Shown piece after piece: positions 32,660 through 44,037 of a DNA stretch of 64,000 bases; the stretch's first letter is position 1; each line of letters opens with the position of its first letter. This DNA comes from Siphonodentalium dalli (Eukaryota; Mollusca; Scaphopoda; Gadilida; Siphonodentaliidae), in contig CP136069.1 of NCBI GenBank assembly GCA_032622095.1, positions 42,136,194-42,200,193 on the forward strand, written 5' to 3'. The notes under the pieces are model-generated. The model had not been told where the DNA came from and searched no databases. It saw only the letters and a list, made by a program, of their open reading frames with translations. Made by a program: the position numbers and the translations under genes.

Positions 32660-35086
32660 AGGGGGGGTCGCGGAAAAAAATTACATATATAGGGCGAAAA
32701 AAATGTTTTTGCCCCTCTCGGGGACCCATCACCCCTCTACCTGCAATTTTTTTCTTTTTTTTCCGCCAAATTTTTGGGACCCACCCCAAAATCTTACAAA
32801 AAACATAAAATACAAACCAAATCATAGCCTAACAAAGAATTGTTCCGTTTCTTATTATTTAATACTATTCCAGCATTTTAATAAACCTCTAAATGGAGAT
32901 AATTCTATTAGTATAAAATGTGGAAATGCTGAATGCATGCACTTAAAAACATTGGGCATAATGCCATAAAACATAATATTTATGAGGTAATACATGTCCT
33001 GATATCCTCAATAACTCCATATTCTTTTATATAACAATAGTATAAGATGTTTTAGAGCCAATGCCCAATAGTAATACTGTAGTAATAGGGGTAGAACAAA
33101 TTTCATCTTCCCTATGTATGTGATATATATCTGCACATGGGTATGATGGGACCCAAGGAAAGTCACACTCACAGCAGCTCACAGTCTAAATACAAAGGTC
33201 GCAGTTTGTGCTTATTCATCGTCGACGAGATCAGGGACTCCGAAAAAAAGAAAGTGAGCTACGTGTTTGTGAAAGATGATGATCTCGTCTGTGGACGTAT
33301 CATGAAGCTCGAATGCGATGTTGATGTCTATCGATGGAAGCCTGGCAACTCATTGAGCATCATCAATACTGCACTACAGGATTGTTCCGTTGTCTTGCCA
33401 GATGTCAGGACTTATGACCAGGAATCCGTGTCTGTTTCTTCCGTATCTTATGAATTCAAGGAGTGTCAGCTCGTACAGCTTTTTGATGATGTCCATCATA
33501 TGAACAGACCAATGCCATCATCGAAAGACCCGCCATACGAACGTAGAGAGGCACTCCAGTTTTCTTTCAAATGGAAGAACCCGCATCATATGCTGATTCT
33601 GATGACATAGTATGTGATGTCTGTCAAAGAACACTAGCAACAAAGGATGCAATTGCAAAGGGTCCACATTGGAACCCACATCTTGAACTCCCATGTTCAG
33701 GACCATGTGTGTGGGTATTGTGCTGGCAGTGGGTGTTCGATTGAGTTGAAAAAGACCACTCACACAACATTCATTCCCGTATCTAACTGTAATTCTTTTA
33801 TACAAGTTTAGTTTAAAGCCAGCGGAGATATCCAAGCCACGGTCACCTTGTACAAACCGTCCGTATAGGTGCCCCCTGTGCAATGTGGTTTACTGGACGT
33901 ATCACATGGAAATCCATTATAAGAACAAGCATCCTGGATCAGACTTTCCAGTTAAGATATGTGACTCTGAGAAAGTTCGCATGAAGAGAGTTGCATAGAT
34001 TACCTGTGCAGTTTGATCCAGGTTAGTATGACTTATAATTAGTTTCAAGAAAAAAGTTCATATTAGTCATGTTTATATTCTAGCTTTATGTTGCATATGG
34101 AATAAGTTGAGACTTTAATACCAAAAGCTACTTTTTATAGTTACATTGCTCTATTCTCCTATATCCTAAATTGAATATCAAAGCAACCAATAATGAACAA
34201 GCAACTAATAATTACAATATCATCATATGTATTGGCAGTCAAATAACTGGAACTCCAGATAGACTACCTTACTACATGTATCTGTACAGTACGTAACTGC
34301 TTAGAATTGTGAATAATAAATGTGGTTGAATTAATATCACAAAAGGCTAAGCTTTCATATTGTTATCCAAATAGTATGAACTTTTTGTATGAGTTATTTT
34401 GTTTTATAGTTTTAAACCAGTGGAATATGGTGGAATTGTTATTTTTTTTTAAATCATCAAGTTTATCTTGATAACAAATAATATCCATTATGTGGATTAA
34501 GAACAGAAGATGGTAATCATTTCATAATTATGCTTATATGCCAGCATTGTCGACTGATCGTGTCTGAGCATATAATTATGTTATAACACACTGTATAACA
34601 GTAAACAAATTTGTCAAAAGTAATTGCAAAATTTATTACAGAATTCATCAATATAAACTCAGCTTTATATTTTGTTCAAACCATTAAAGGGATACACATG
34701 TGTATATATATAGCTATAACATACACGTTGACATCCAATTGGAAGGCTATCTTGGATATGCATATTATAAATGTTTGTTCTTGTGTTTTAATGTTTGTTA
34801 TATGATTTGTTTATATATATAATATATCCGTCGAAATCTGGTACATTAATTTTGACATACATCAGCATACATACACCCCTAAATGGTAGTTAGTACTGGT
34901 TAGTATGTTTTAAATAGCCTAGTGGGTCATATGGTTGATATTAACAGATTACATGAGCACAAAAACTGAGTGATTTTAAGTGGAGGAAAAAAATTGCATT
35001 TTTGGTCATTTACACATTTGTTTCCGGGTCCGAATGACCCACCCACCCCCGCCCTATATATGGAATTTTTGTGCGCGACCCCACCT
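32660..35086. mobile_element. 2.4-kb TIR element carrying zinc-finger coding sequence, 9-bp target duplication
   Basis: Ends AGGGGGGGTCGCGG and (inverted) AGGTGGGGTCGCGC, with ATATATAGGGCG shared further in and looser similarity to a common TGCAATTTTTTTC about 90-120 bp from each end. GGTCCATAC flanks both sides (32651-32659, 35087-35095); the preceding T makes a 10-bp reading possible. A 9-10-bp duplication fits Mutator-like elements best among those I know, but I saw no transposase and leave the superfamily open. The interior (33137-33998) has broken coding sequence; 34000-34950 is AT-rich and non-coding. Confidence 0.75.
33137..33998 (+). pseudogene. Cys/His zinc-finger protein sequence in three frames, inside the 2.4-kb element
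   Basis: ATG 33137 starts 157 codons with no known domain (FIVDEIRDSEKKKVSYVFV, YRWKPGNSLSIINTAL). A second frame (about 33640-33812) reads VHIGTHILNSH then VCGYCAGSGCSIEL, a Cys-rich knuckle. A third (about 33815-33998) reads SPCTNRPYRCPLCNVVYWTY then HMEIHYKNKHPG: a CxxC...H...H finger. The order of Cys-knuckle, SPCTNRP and CxxC-W-Y-H-H is one I associate from memory with a family of uncharacterised proteins often found near DNA transposons; I could not check this. Frame changes near 33590-33640 and 33800-33820 could be introns or decay. Confidence 0.5.
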
Positions 35087-35559
35087 GGTCCATACTTAAT
35101 AAACAAGATAAAAATACACACAACGTAATAAAAATAGACTCATTGGAAGAACATTTTCGAGTACTAAATTCTGAAATAATTCATGGAGACTTATATATGA
35201 ACAATGGGGTAATCAATACGAACGACCATTTAAATCGACCGATAACAAGAGAACTAACGACCGGTATTAAGAGATTTAAAAATACGAAATCCCCAGGCGA
35301 AGATGAAATTCTCAATGCATATATCAAGGCATCCTCTGACACGCTCATAGACATATATTGTAATACATTTAATTTAGTTTTTGAATCGGGTTGTGTTCCA
35401 GAGATATGGGGTATCGGAACTATCCGGCTTAGTGTATCTATGGCGGCGGCAAATTCGACTTTGTTACATACTACACTTCTGCAATTTACTGTCATTACTC
35501 ACATGTTCATCTTTGCGGTAACGCCGTAGACATTTGAAGCTCTATATGGTCCTAAATCG

Positions 35560-35681
35560 ACTTACCAGATGTAACGGGTGTAAGTCTACTCTGATTATTT
35601 TAAAGCCAAATAAGTCCAATATGAACCTATGTGAATATATAGGTCGCATTATAGCATATTTGCACGAGGATATGTTGCTCT
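35560..35681 (+). repeat. F repeat, partial copy
   Basis: AAATAAGTCCAATATGAACC and the end CACGAGGATATGTTG match the copy at 14060-14270. It begins a little after the LINE remnant ends. Confidence 0.6.
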
Positions 35682-36059
35682 AACCCACAGGCCGCCTGTC
35701 TTAGACATGTTCCATCGGTCAAAAATAAGTTGACAAATGTGGACTGCCTGTGCCTTAAAACGATTTACTAAATTGACTGGAATTTATTAGCACCTTTCAA
35801 CGTTCCACATAACAATGGGGTGCTATATATTTCTATCGTATCCTGCAGAGGCTAATAGAGAGTGTTATTGGCACAAGCTACAGAAAACCCATTTTGCAGT
35901 TTTCAGATGAATTATTTCAACTCACGTTTGTTCGAGAGACTATATAGAAGTATTCTTTATGTTTGATCACAGAATACAACACACGCATGCAGTTAATTTG
36001 GTTTAACTTGGATGCATGCGCCTTCTTATGATGTGATACTTACCCCCCCCCCCGCAAAC

Positions 36060-36240
36060 CATACGGCAGATTTCTATCATCTTTGGTATGCGAATTAACC
36101 ACCATGGGGAAGTGATATCCACATAACAATACCATATCAGATAAGGATCCGCCGAAAAGCATCAGAAGTATCAAGGGTTCCATCTGATCCATTGTGTAGA
36201 CAGTGCATGGACATTATTAGTGGACTATAGGTCACGTGGT
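36060..36240. repeat. E repeat, copy 1
   Basis: Contains ATCAGATAAGGATCCGCCGA, AAAGCATCAGAAG and ATTGTGTAGACAGTGC...GGACATT. Copies or parts recur at 36760-36860 and 37900-38480 (there split by an insertion). Preceded by a C run (about 36043-36053). Confidence 0.6.
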
Positions 36241-36312
36241 CTTCTCGGAAACAGAAAGATCACGACCAATCTTAATGGACTAACATAGCCTATTTTGAGT
36301 TGAAGGCAGGTG

Positions 36313-36490
36313 TTAACCCTCCCATGATTGGAACTTCCTGAAATTTTGCGAAAACCCTGTGCAATGTATTCTCTTATATATGCGAACTTCCACACATGGA
36401 GACCCGCATATATAAGAGAATACATTGTGTAACAATATTTACTGGTCTTTAATGCTGCACCAGCGCAGCTCCCGTCATGAAAGGGTTAAT
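36313..36490. mobile_element. Hairpin TTAA element, complete short copy
   Basis: TTAA at 36313-36316 and 36487-36490, 178 bp in all. Left end CCCTCCCATGATTGGAAC, right end (inverted) CCCTTTCATGACGGGAGC. One hairpin only (36361-36428) with arms GCAATGTATTCTCTTATATA and the inverse. It shows that the unit can move with one hairpin, unlike the double-hairpin copy at 3515-3980. Confidence 0.75.
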
Positions 36491-36639
36491 AAAATGTTCC
36501 AAAAATGCTGCCTCATAATATTAGGAGACTTAATACAGTTCAACATGAGCTATGACATAGAAATACGTACATGTAAATCAACATTTGGCACAGGTGAATT
36601 TTCACTGTAAGGGCAATAACTCTGCAAAAAAATGAATGA

Positions 36640-36958
36640 ACGAGACTTGTTCTATTTGGATATACTTTTCCTCATGCTGGTTCAAGAGCATACTAAATAT
36701 CAATTCAAACCCGACCTATGACTAAGATAGAAAGATTCAAAGTTGTTATGGACGTAACCCATGTCTATATCCCCACCAAAATTAACAGCACTGTATATCA
36801 GATAAAGATCCGCCCGAAAGCATCAGGTCCATGTGATTGACGTTCAGTCATACATTGTGAGATCAAATGTTGTCGAGGATACATTTTAATAACTTCCCCC
36901 ATGCTGGTTCATGATACTAAATACAAAAGATCAATTAAACCCGACATATGTCATATGA
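36640..36958. repeat. E repeat, tandem-like partial copies
   Basis: CATGCTGGTTCA...ATACTAAATA...TCAAT(T)AAACCCGAC occurs near 36672 and again near 36903, with the GATAAAGATCCGCCCGAAAG block between them. Confidence 0.5.
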
Positions 36959-37195
36959 TGACTGATTGATTGAGGGTTTAACGTCGTTTTAGCCGCCAGG
37001 CCATATCCCGACCAAGAACAGAATCAGGCAGATCGTAGCGAAGCAACTGTGTAGATAAATCAGACAGTGGACTGGAATAAAACAACGCAATGAGCTATGT
37101 GCAAATAAAATCAAGTGGAATGTTTCCACTTGGAGTCAGGAATGTAAATTTCAAGAACTGACTTGTGTGCAATCATATTATAAAACGTATAAAAG
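36959..37195 (-). repeat. SINE-like dispersed repeat, uninterrupted copy
   Basis: Reverse complement of 4740-4909 plus 5461-5536. Read on the minus strand it ends AAACGACGTTAAACCCTCAA then TCAATCA, a short tandem tail. It has no pearl-like insert, which defines the empty site of the other copy. Confidence 0.65.
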
Positions 37196-37879
37196 TAGTA
37201 TAAGAAAACAGCAAAATATGAAACCTGCAATGAAATGTAATCAGCATAATCCAAGTACTGCGAATAGACCTCAGCATCTGTTGAACTTGGCGGGTGGTCA
37301 ATCGTACGTTATATTTGTTATGAGTCACATGGAAAGCAAATAATCGACTAGCCCAGCAGCCCCCTTCTACCCTTCAAATTATGGTCGGGCCAAAGACTGG
37401 TATATAGCTGAAGTGGTGACCCGTTTAGCCACTGCATATAGCAGCATCCCGGTACCTCCCCACAGAAGGCGTGAACAGTATACAATTGAAACAGTTAACA
37501 GTTATGAAGACGAAATGCATAAAGACATGACACGAAAGAAACGTACATGAAAAACAGAAGACACAAATAGACACCAGAAACATAATAGAACAGATGGCAG
37601 AAATGTAATCTGAAACACTGTGGAGAGGCGTGTCTAGCCGATTGACTGAGCCGGGTCAACCCAACAAGCCGTCTTGAAGAGATGTAGGACCAAATGGACC
37701 ATGAGCTAAGCCACATCCACAGGTCGATGCCTCATGTGATACCGCCGCCCTAGTACCTCCAGGAATCATACACCGCACCTCACGGGATGCACCCAACGGC
37801 AAACATGGTGCCACATTAGGGGAGTCTTACCCCTCGCAGTGGGGCGGTAGGTCTATTCTACCCCGGGACAACACGATGA
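37196..37879. other. No gene recognised
   Basis: Includes a CCTGCAATGAAATGTAATCA word resembling sequence near 57920. A GC-richer block at 37720-37870 looks repeat-like but has no second copy here. Confidence 0.35.
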
Positions 37880-37899
37880 GTGATATTATGACTGTGACA

Positions 37900-38480
37900 G
37901 AGACTGGTGTATATATACGGAGCCCATTTCTATTTCCCCATCAAACTATTGCGGGAGATAGCAGTAGTATATTAGATAAGGATCCGCCGAAAAGCAAAAG
38001 AAGCATAAATGGTTCCTTGAATTTTGCAAGCTGCAGAACAGAGTTCAGTCCCCTCGCTACAATATGTCTGACAGTTGTGTATTTTCTTAATTAAATCTAA
38101 CATTTGTTATTGAAGTGTTTTGTCAGTTACAATTCATCTAGAAAATTTTCAAATGAATATGGACAATTCAGTTTCTCAGAATAATGCAGAATGAATTGTA
38201 ACTTACAAAAGTCTCAAATAAATAGCGGTTAGTCCTGCGCAGGGGACTGAACTCGGCATGGCGCTTAAAACTTTCGTTGATTCATTGTATCGATAGTGCC
38301 TGGACATTTTTAGTGCGCTTGAGGTGACTCGTTCTTCTCGCAGACAGATGGATTATGTTGTAACTGCCGTTCTAACACACATGCCGTCTGTTAGGCACCA
38401 GAGTGACGGCCAGAGAAAGTGCCCCGATGCTTGATTAGTCTGTCGAGGGAGGCGCATCGTGACCAATCTTAATGGATTAC
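37900..38480. repeat. E repeat, copy split by an insertion
   Basis: Left part has ATTAGATAAGGATCCGCCGA and AGAAGCATAAATGGTTCC; the right part (from about 38279) continues with GATTCATTGTATCGATAGTG and ends GACCAATCTTAATGGATTAC, as in the 36060 copy. Confidence 0.6.
38025..38278. mobile_element. D repeat copy 2 as a nested small element
   Basis: Matches 10873-11102 and interrupts the E repeat. Inverted GAGTTCAGTCCCCT words lie near the left (about 38040) and right (about 38240) sides. Exact ends and target duplication were not resolved. Confidence 0.5.
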
Positions 38481-38966
38481 ACCCATGGTCGTCTGTACTT
38501 TATCATTCCAATATATATTACACTTACTCTATGTAGAATTGTCCAGAAATATGGAAGATAATGGATATTCTGTTATAGAATATTCCCTAATCACGTATCG
38601 AGCTGTCTGCTAGCAACCGAATGGTACTCTGGCGATATGTCACACAGTAAACGTGCACTATTTTCTATATAGATGAGAAGACGGTGCGAATGCAGATAAG
38701 TATGTATCAAGCTGTCTGCTAGCGATCGCATGGTTTTCTGTACAGAGCCCTGTACTATAAAGCTCTGGGCAGTTGTACTTGCAGGAAATTTGTCGCTATC
38801 CCAGCCAAATGAATACTATGAACGTACGAGTTACGACCGCCGAGTACAATTGCCTTTTTACAGTCGTGTACGATTCGGGACACGATGAAGATGAGTACTG
38901 CAACGGCATGCAGAGTCATTGTTTTCTCAGCCTCCGGTAGCTGATAGGAGTACCCGTGTACCTACT

Positions 38967-40464
38967 TCGGGATTTAACTTTAACCCACTCATTTTGTTCC
39001 TTATTATGTCTTTCAACCTTTAAGCAATGTTAACAAGACAAAAAAGTGGCCGTGTAGACTCCAGACAAAACGGCGTCCATCATGGCCGCCGTTTTTCAGA
39101 CTAAGCCCTAATTCAGTTGGATGCAAATTATAGCGGGGAAATCTGGACAAATGTATACAAATGTACACATTTCTGTGAAGCTATAACATAATGCCACCGT
39201 TATATGGCAAAATTGGAACTCCCCATCTAAGATGTTCACCAAAATGGCCGCCGGAATTGGAAAATATGATGTTTTTTTCACTAATATCTTCTAGATCAGT
39301 TTATGCAGTTTGGAACTGGTTCAGAAATGTGACTTTATTTTGTATTTTTTGTATTAACTGATCATTTGAACAAGGAACTGTGCAATCAGAATAGAACATT
39401 AGAACATTTAGTTGTCAGTTGATTAACTAACATGTATAATAATAAAGTGAGTCACAACTTGCTATCTTTTCGGAAAACGCAGAGAATAATTTTCGGGATA
39501 GATGTTAAAAAATCTACTTTTTACCAAATTTGGTTGCCATTTTGGAAGCCATCTCGAGTAGTTTGGTCTATAAACACCGTAGTTATACAAAACAATAAAC
39601 ACATTTAATATCAAAGATAGTTACATTTTACTTGAAAAAACAAAACGGTCCAAACCTGAAAAGTTAATTTTTGCCGATATTTATGTCACGTTTGTGAGAG
39701 AAAAATCCAATATTTCTGGTAATGTCAGTGGTGACAATAGTAACAATTAACCAAGGTGCATACGACATGTTCGTATTCAATGTATAGAAGTCAGAACAGC
39801 CAATTTTATACACCAACAACTTGTACGCGATTGAATGGCACGCTGGGGCAATATCTACCATTTTCCATATTTTGGCAGCCATTTTGAGCCAAAGTAACAA
39901 TTTTGCTTCCAATGAGTTGGAATATTCATGCGTAATGATATGACTCACTTACATTACACAGTTCTGCTTATTTCTTGTTGAAATATGACCAGAATACTAA
40001 TTGTGATTTTTTGGTGAAATTTTATACCACGTTCTGTAAAATCCTATTTTTGAGGGATCGGAAGGGGCCAGGACCCAAAGAATTGCTTCAATGATCAGTT
40101 AATAAAAAATATAAAATAAAGTCACATTTCCAAACAGCATAAATTGATCTAGAAGATATTAGAGAAAAAAGTCACATTTTCTACTCCTGGCGCCATCTTG
40201 GATGGAAAGTTCCAATTTTGCCCTATAAATGTGGCTATTATGTCTTAGCTTCACAAAAATATTTACATTTGTATACATTTGACTGGATGTTCCCACTATA
40301 ATTTGTGTCAAACTTACTAAGGGCCTAGTCTGAAAAACGGCGGCCACGATAGACGCCATCTTGTCTGGAGTCTACATGGCCACTTTGTTTTCGTGTTAAC
40401 ATCACTTAAACATTGAAGGACATATACTAAGGAACAAAATGAGTGGGTTAAAGTTAAATCCCGA
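38967..40464. mobile_element. 1.5-kb fold-back element
   Basis: Left arm 38967-39370 starts TCGGGATTTAACTTTAACCC and its inverse ends the right arm (40085-40464). The arms share ACTCATTTTGTTCCTTA, GACGCCATC-type words, AAAACGGCGGCC and TAATATCTTCTAGATCA-like sequence, differing by small changes and indels. The middle has further inverted GCCATTTTGG blocks. No coding sequence; no target duplication fixed. Sequence style (many AAAATGGC words) resembles the TA elements at 41.5-47.8 kb. Confidence 0.7.
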
Positions 40465-41037
<573 letters not shown>

Positions 41038-42202
41038 CACAAGTAAACTGCAATTGGAGAGTAAGCCTACAAGAGAACAATTGATAAATTACAGTAATGC
41101 CCTAAATATTCGACTCCTTAACAACAGCATAATTATGGGGAATTTTCAGAATTTAGTCGGAAATATGGCTCAAAGCTGTAAATAGCCGCCGGAACTCGGA
41201 AGTTGTATTCAGGGGCAGAAGTTTTATAGTATATGGCACAGGTCGCCGATATGCCATGACAGTTTGTAACCATGTTCTAGTTTCCATAGAACACGGATGA
41301 GAAATCTGGGCGAATACAGATAGAGCATTTCCCCCAAGCATGAACCGATATGTCTGATAGCGACCGAATGGTGTCTCGACCGGGATGCGTCTTGACAGAA
41401 GGTAAAACTAAACTGTGAATTGATCAAATGGATGAGAGGTATGTACGGATACAGATATAGTAGGATGTCATTCTCTCGTATATAGGCGGTACGGGGGATT
41501 CATACCGTCGTATTAGTGTAACAATATTAAATTGTATATATCCAGTATTAGTGTGGTCGTGGTACGCAAAAAAAGGGGTTGACCCAGAAGAAATTGGTAA
41601 AGAAGCGATCTCGGTGTCATTCAACGCGGGAGAATCTCTGCTACAACATATCCAAAATCCGCTAAAATCCGCTTTGGGCAAAATCCAGGATCCAAGATGG
41701 CGTCCAACATGGCCGCCATGAGAACAAATGTTGCCATATTTATACAAATGTAAACATTTTTGCGAAGGTAAAGTATTTTGCCACATATCTATAGAAAAAA
41801 TGGAACCCCTCGCCCCAGATGGCTGCCAAAATGGCGGCCTAAACTCGAAAATTTGAAGTTTGTGCCTAATATCTTAAAGATCAATTCCTGTTGTTTGATA
41901 ATGGTTCAGACTGGCGACATTGATTAGTCATATTCATGTTAATTCAGTATTGGAGCAATGAAAGATACCATAAATTGGGCCCCAGACTCATCTACACCCT
42001 CAAAAATTTGATTTTACAGAACGCGGTATAAAATTCCACAAAAATCGCCATTGGGATTCCAGTCATATATCAACAAGAAATGGACAGAACTGTACAATGT
42101 AAGTTGGGCATACCATTATCTATAAATACTCCAATTCAATGAAACCCAAATTGGCGCTTTGTCTTAAAATGGCGGTCAAAATATGGAAATGGCAGATATT
42201 TA

Positions 42203-42540
42203 GAATAGTCGTCAGAGGGTTAGACCCAGAAGGAATTGGTAAAGAAGCGGGTTTGTTGTCATTCGACGCGGGAGAATCTCGTGTATAACATATCCAAAAT
42301 CCGCTAAAATCCGCTTGGGGAAAATACAGAATTCAAGATGGCGTCCAACATGGTCGCCAATAATAATGAAAATGGCAAATATGTAGTTATTCACGAAAAC
42401 GCCAATTCGGCCCAATACACATCATTGATTGAAATCAATGTTTTTTTGTGGGTATGAGTAGCCAATCACGATTTAAAATGCTAAGATGGCTACCAAAATG
42501 GCCACCGCAAAATTGTCGAAATTTAAGTTCTGCTCAGAGG
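42203..42540 (+). repeat. Partial copy of the TA-element end
   Basis: Starts TAGTCGTCAGAGGGTTAGAC, has AGAATCTCG, the AATCCGCTAAAATCCGC module and GACGCCATCTTG (inverted sense), then an AAAATGGCCACC stretch to about 42510. No inverted partner was found, so it may be a truncated insertion just inside the left arm. Confidence 0.55.
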
Positions 42541-44037
42541 AAAGCCGAAACACTTCGGTTGTGAGCTAACGACGACGGACCTATTAAACAAGTTGCCAAT
42601 AATCTACTACCACAATCAGTCAGCCCGTAATGTTCCAACTAAGCAGTATCTACTGCAGGATCCAACACGATGTCCACTTATTACGAGGGACTATCTGGAA
42701 ATTAATTAAAAAGAAATTAAATTGCTACGCATCTGGATTATTTGAAAACACAGTGTCAATATTTCTACTTATAACGACTATTCGAAACATCAAATATATG
42801 GGCATCGGTGGTCTAGTCCGGAAGCATCAGGCTATAATGGGGTTTCCAGTGATGGCGAAAGTGAAAATGACAGGAGGGAAAAGCGAATATTCTGGGGTTT
42901 ACTTGATTGGTGGGCAAGTTGGTTATCGGAGCTGGGGAGTTTCAAAGTAAAATTATTTTCTTCAATATCAAGAGGAAAAATGGAAATTCGCACGTACATT
43001 GTATACCCTTCACACTCCATGTGACAATTCCGTGTCATGCGATTGTGGGTATTCACATGTGGATAGAAACATTCTAGTAAATATATAGACGCACCGATAT
43101 CTTGTATACATTTAGTGAATTTCATCAATGATGTGTAGACACAATGTGCGCCACGGCTGGATCTGACCCGTAGGCGTAAATGTATCAACCATTTAGCTTC
43201 ATGAACTGGTATTTCAAGGTTGTCATTGGATAGAAATGCCACATGAACATGGTGATTAACAACATGTTTGTCTAAGAAATGTGAACAATGAACATGTTAT
43301 TTTCCGTATGCTAGACAATCAAACTGCCACATAAGGCGTTCATCCATGCTCATCAGAGCACGAAATATATGCAAATTAATGACACGAAAACTATTTCATG
43401 CGGACGACGTACTCTAGACCTACATCCAACGTCATTTCCTATTAACTTTTATTGTTTGTACGGACAGTTTCGAGGTTTGAAAACCCCGCTTGTCCAAGAT
43501 AACCTCCACATACTTACGGAGTCGATGTGTAAACAATGTATGGGGATAGTTTCTTCAGACATATATGTATTTGGCACACGTATTTTCTAGAACATAAGAG
43601 ATCACCATTTACCGGAGAGTTGATATCTGGGAGGAGACCAGAGTAAAACTACTTTTCTTACATGTCGAAATGGGGAATTCATGGGCTACATTTAGTTCCA
43701 GCTTGAAACTTGAAAATGATGGCCGAGCCCGAATAGTTAATATTTCGTCGCATCAGTGCTATAATGTAACCCACATTTTCAATTTTCCGAGAAAATGAAG
43801 GTTGAAGTTTTTAGACAACATTTCTCCTAATGTTGACAAAGCATGACGTATTGTTGTATTTATCCCAATGAAAACTGACATTAGCTGTTCGTTGAACCAC
43901 ATATTGTTTTCTGTTTACTCCCTCGTTTTCTTTTAAAAAGCAATAGCTTGTTTGGAGATATGACATTTTGCGTATGCCAGGGACGATTCGTTTCCGTGCT
44001 ATAACGAAGTTGTGCTAATAAATGCAGATTAAGCTAA

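Larger units (their letters stand above)
29910..35430 (+). mobile_element. LINE A-type copy 2 (ORF1-like, endonuclease, RT start), with two later insertions
   Basis: Parts in order: ORF1-like region 29928-30988, endonuclease about 31100-31166 and 31635-32349, linker and RT start 32457-32659 and 35096-35430. Sequence stays collinear with LINE A (7080-10767) when the elements at 31173-31628 and 32660-35086 are removed. The endonuclease N-terminus is missing and the RT breaks off after EIWGIGTI, where LINE A has the GSIIPIYKN block. That the ORF1-like region belongs to the same element is inferred from order and strand; LINE A at 7-10.8 kb shows no such region. Confidence 0.75.
32457..35430 (+). 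pseudogene. LINE A-type linker and reverse transcriptase start, split by the 2.4-kb element
   Basis: Left part (to 32659) reads KYKHAMDNAITLHRESI and ENTRTFWSI, matching MESIRNTDTRTFWKTI in LINE A. Right part (from 35096) reads IDSLEEHFRVLNSEI, KSPGEDEILNAYIKASSDTL and FNLVFESGCVPEIW, matching LVEHFRKLNSQL and SSQDGIINEYIKASVPKLL. The copy ends before the catalytic blocks. The junction words GGTCCATAC lie on both sides as the target duplication of the insert. Confidence 0.75.

Noticed and set aside
42630-42950. 106-codon plus-strand frame inside the TA element
   Set aside because: No motif; no sign of transposase catalytic residues.
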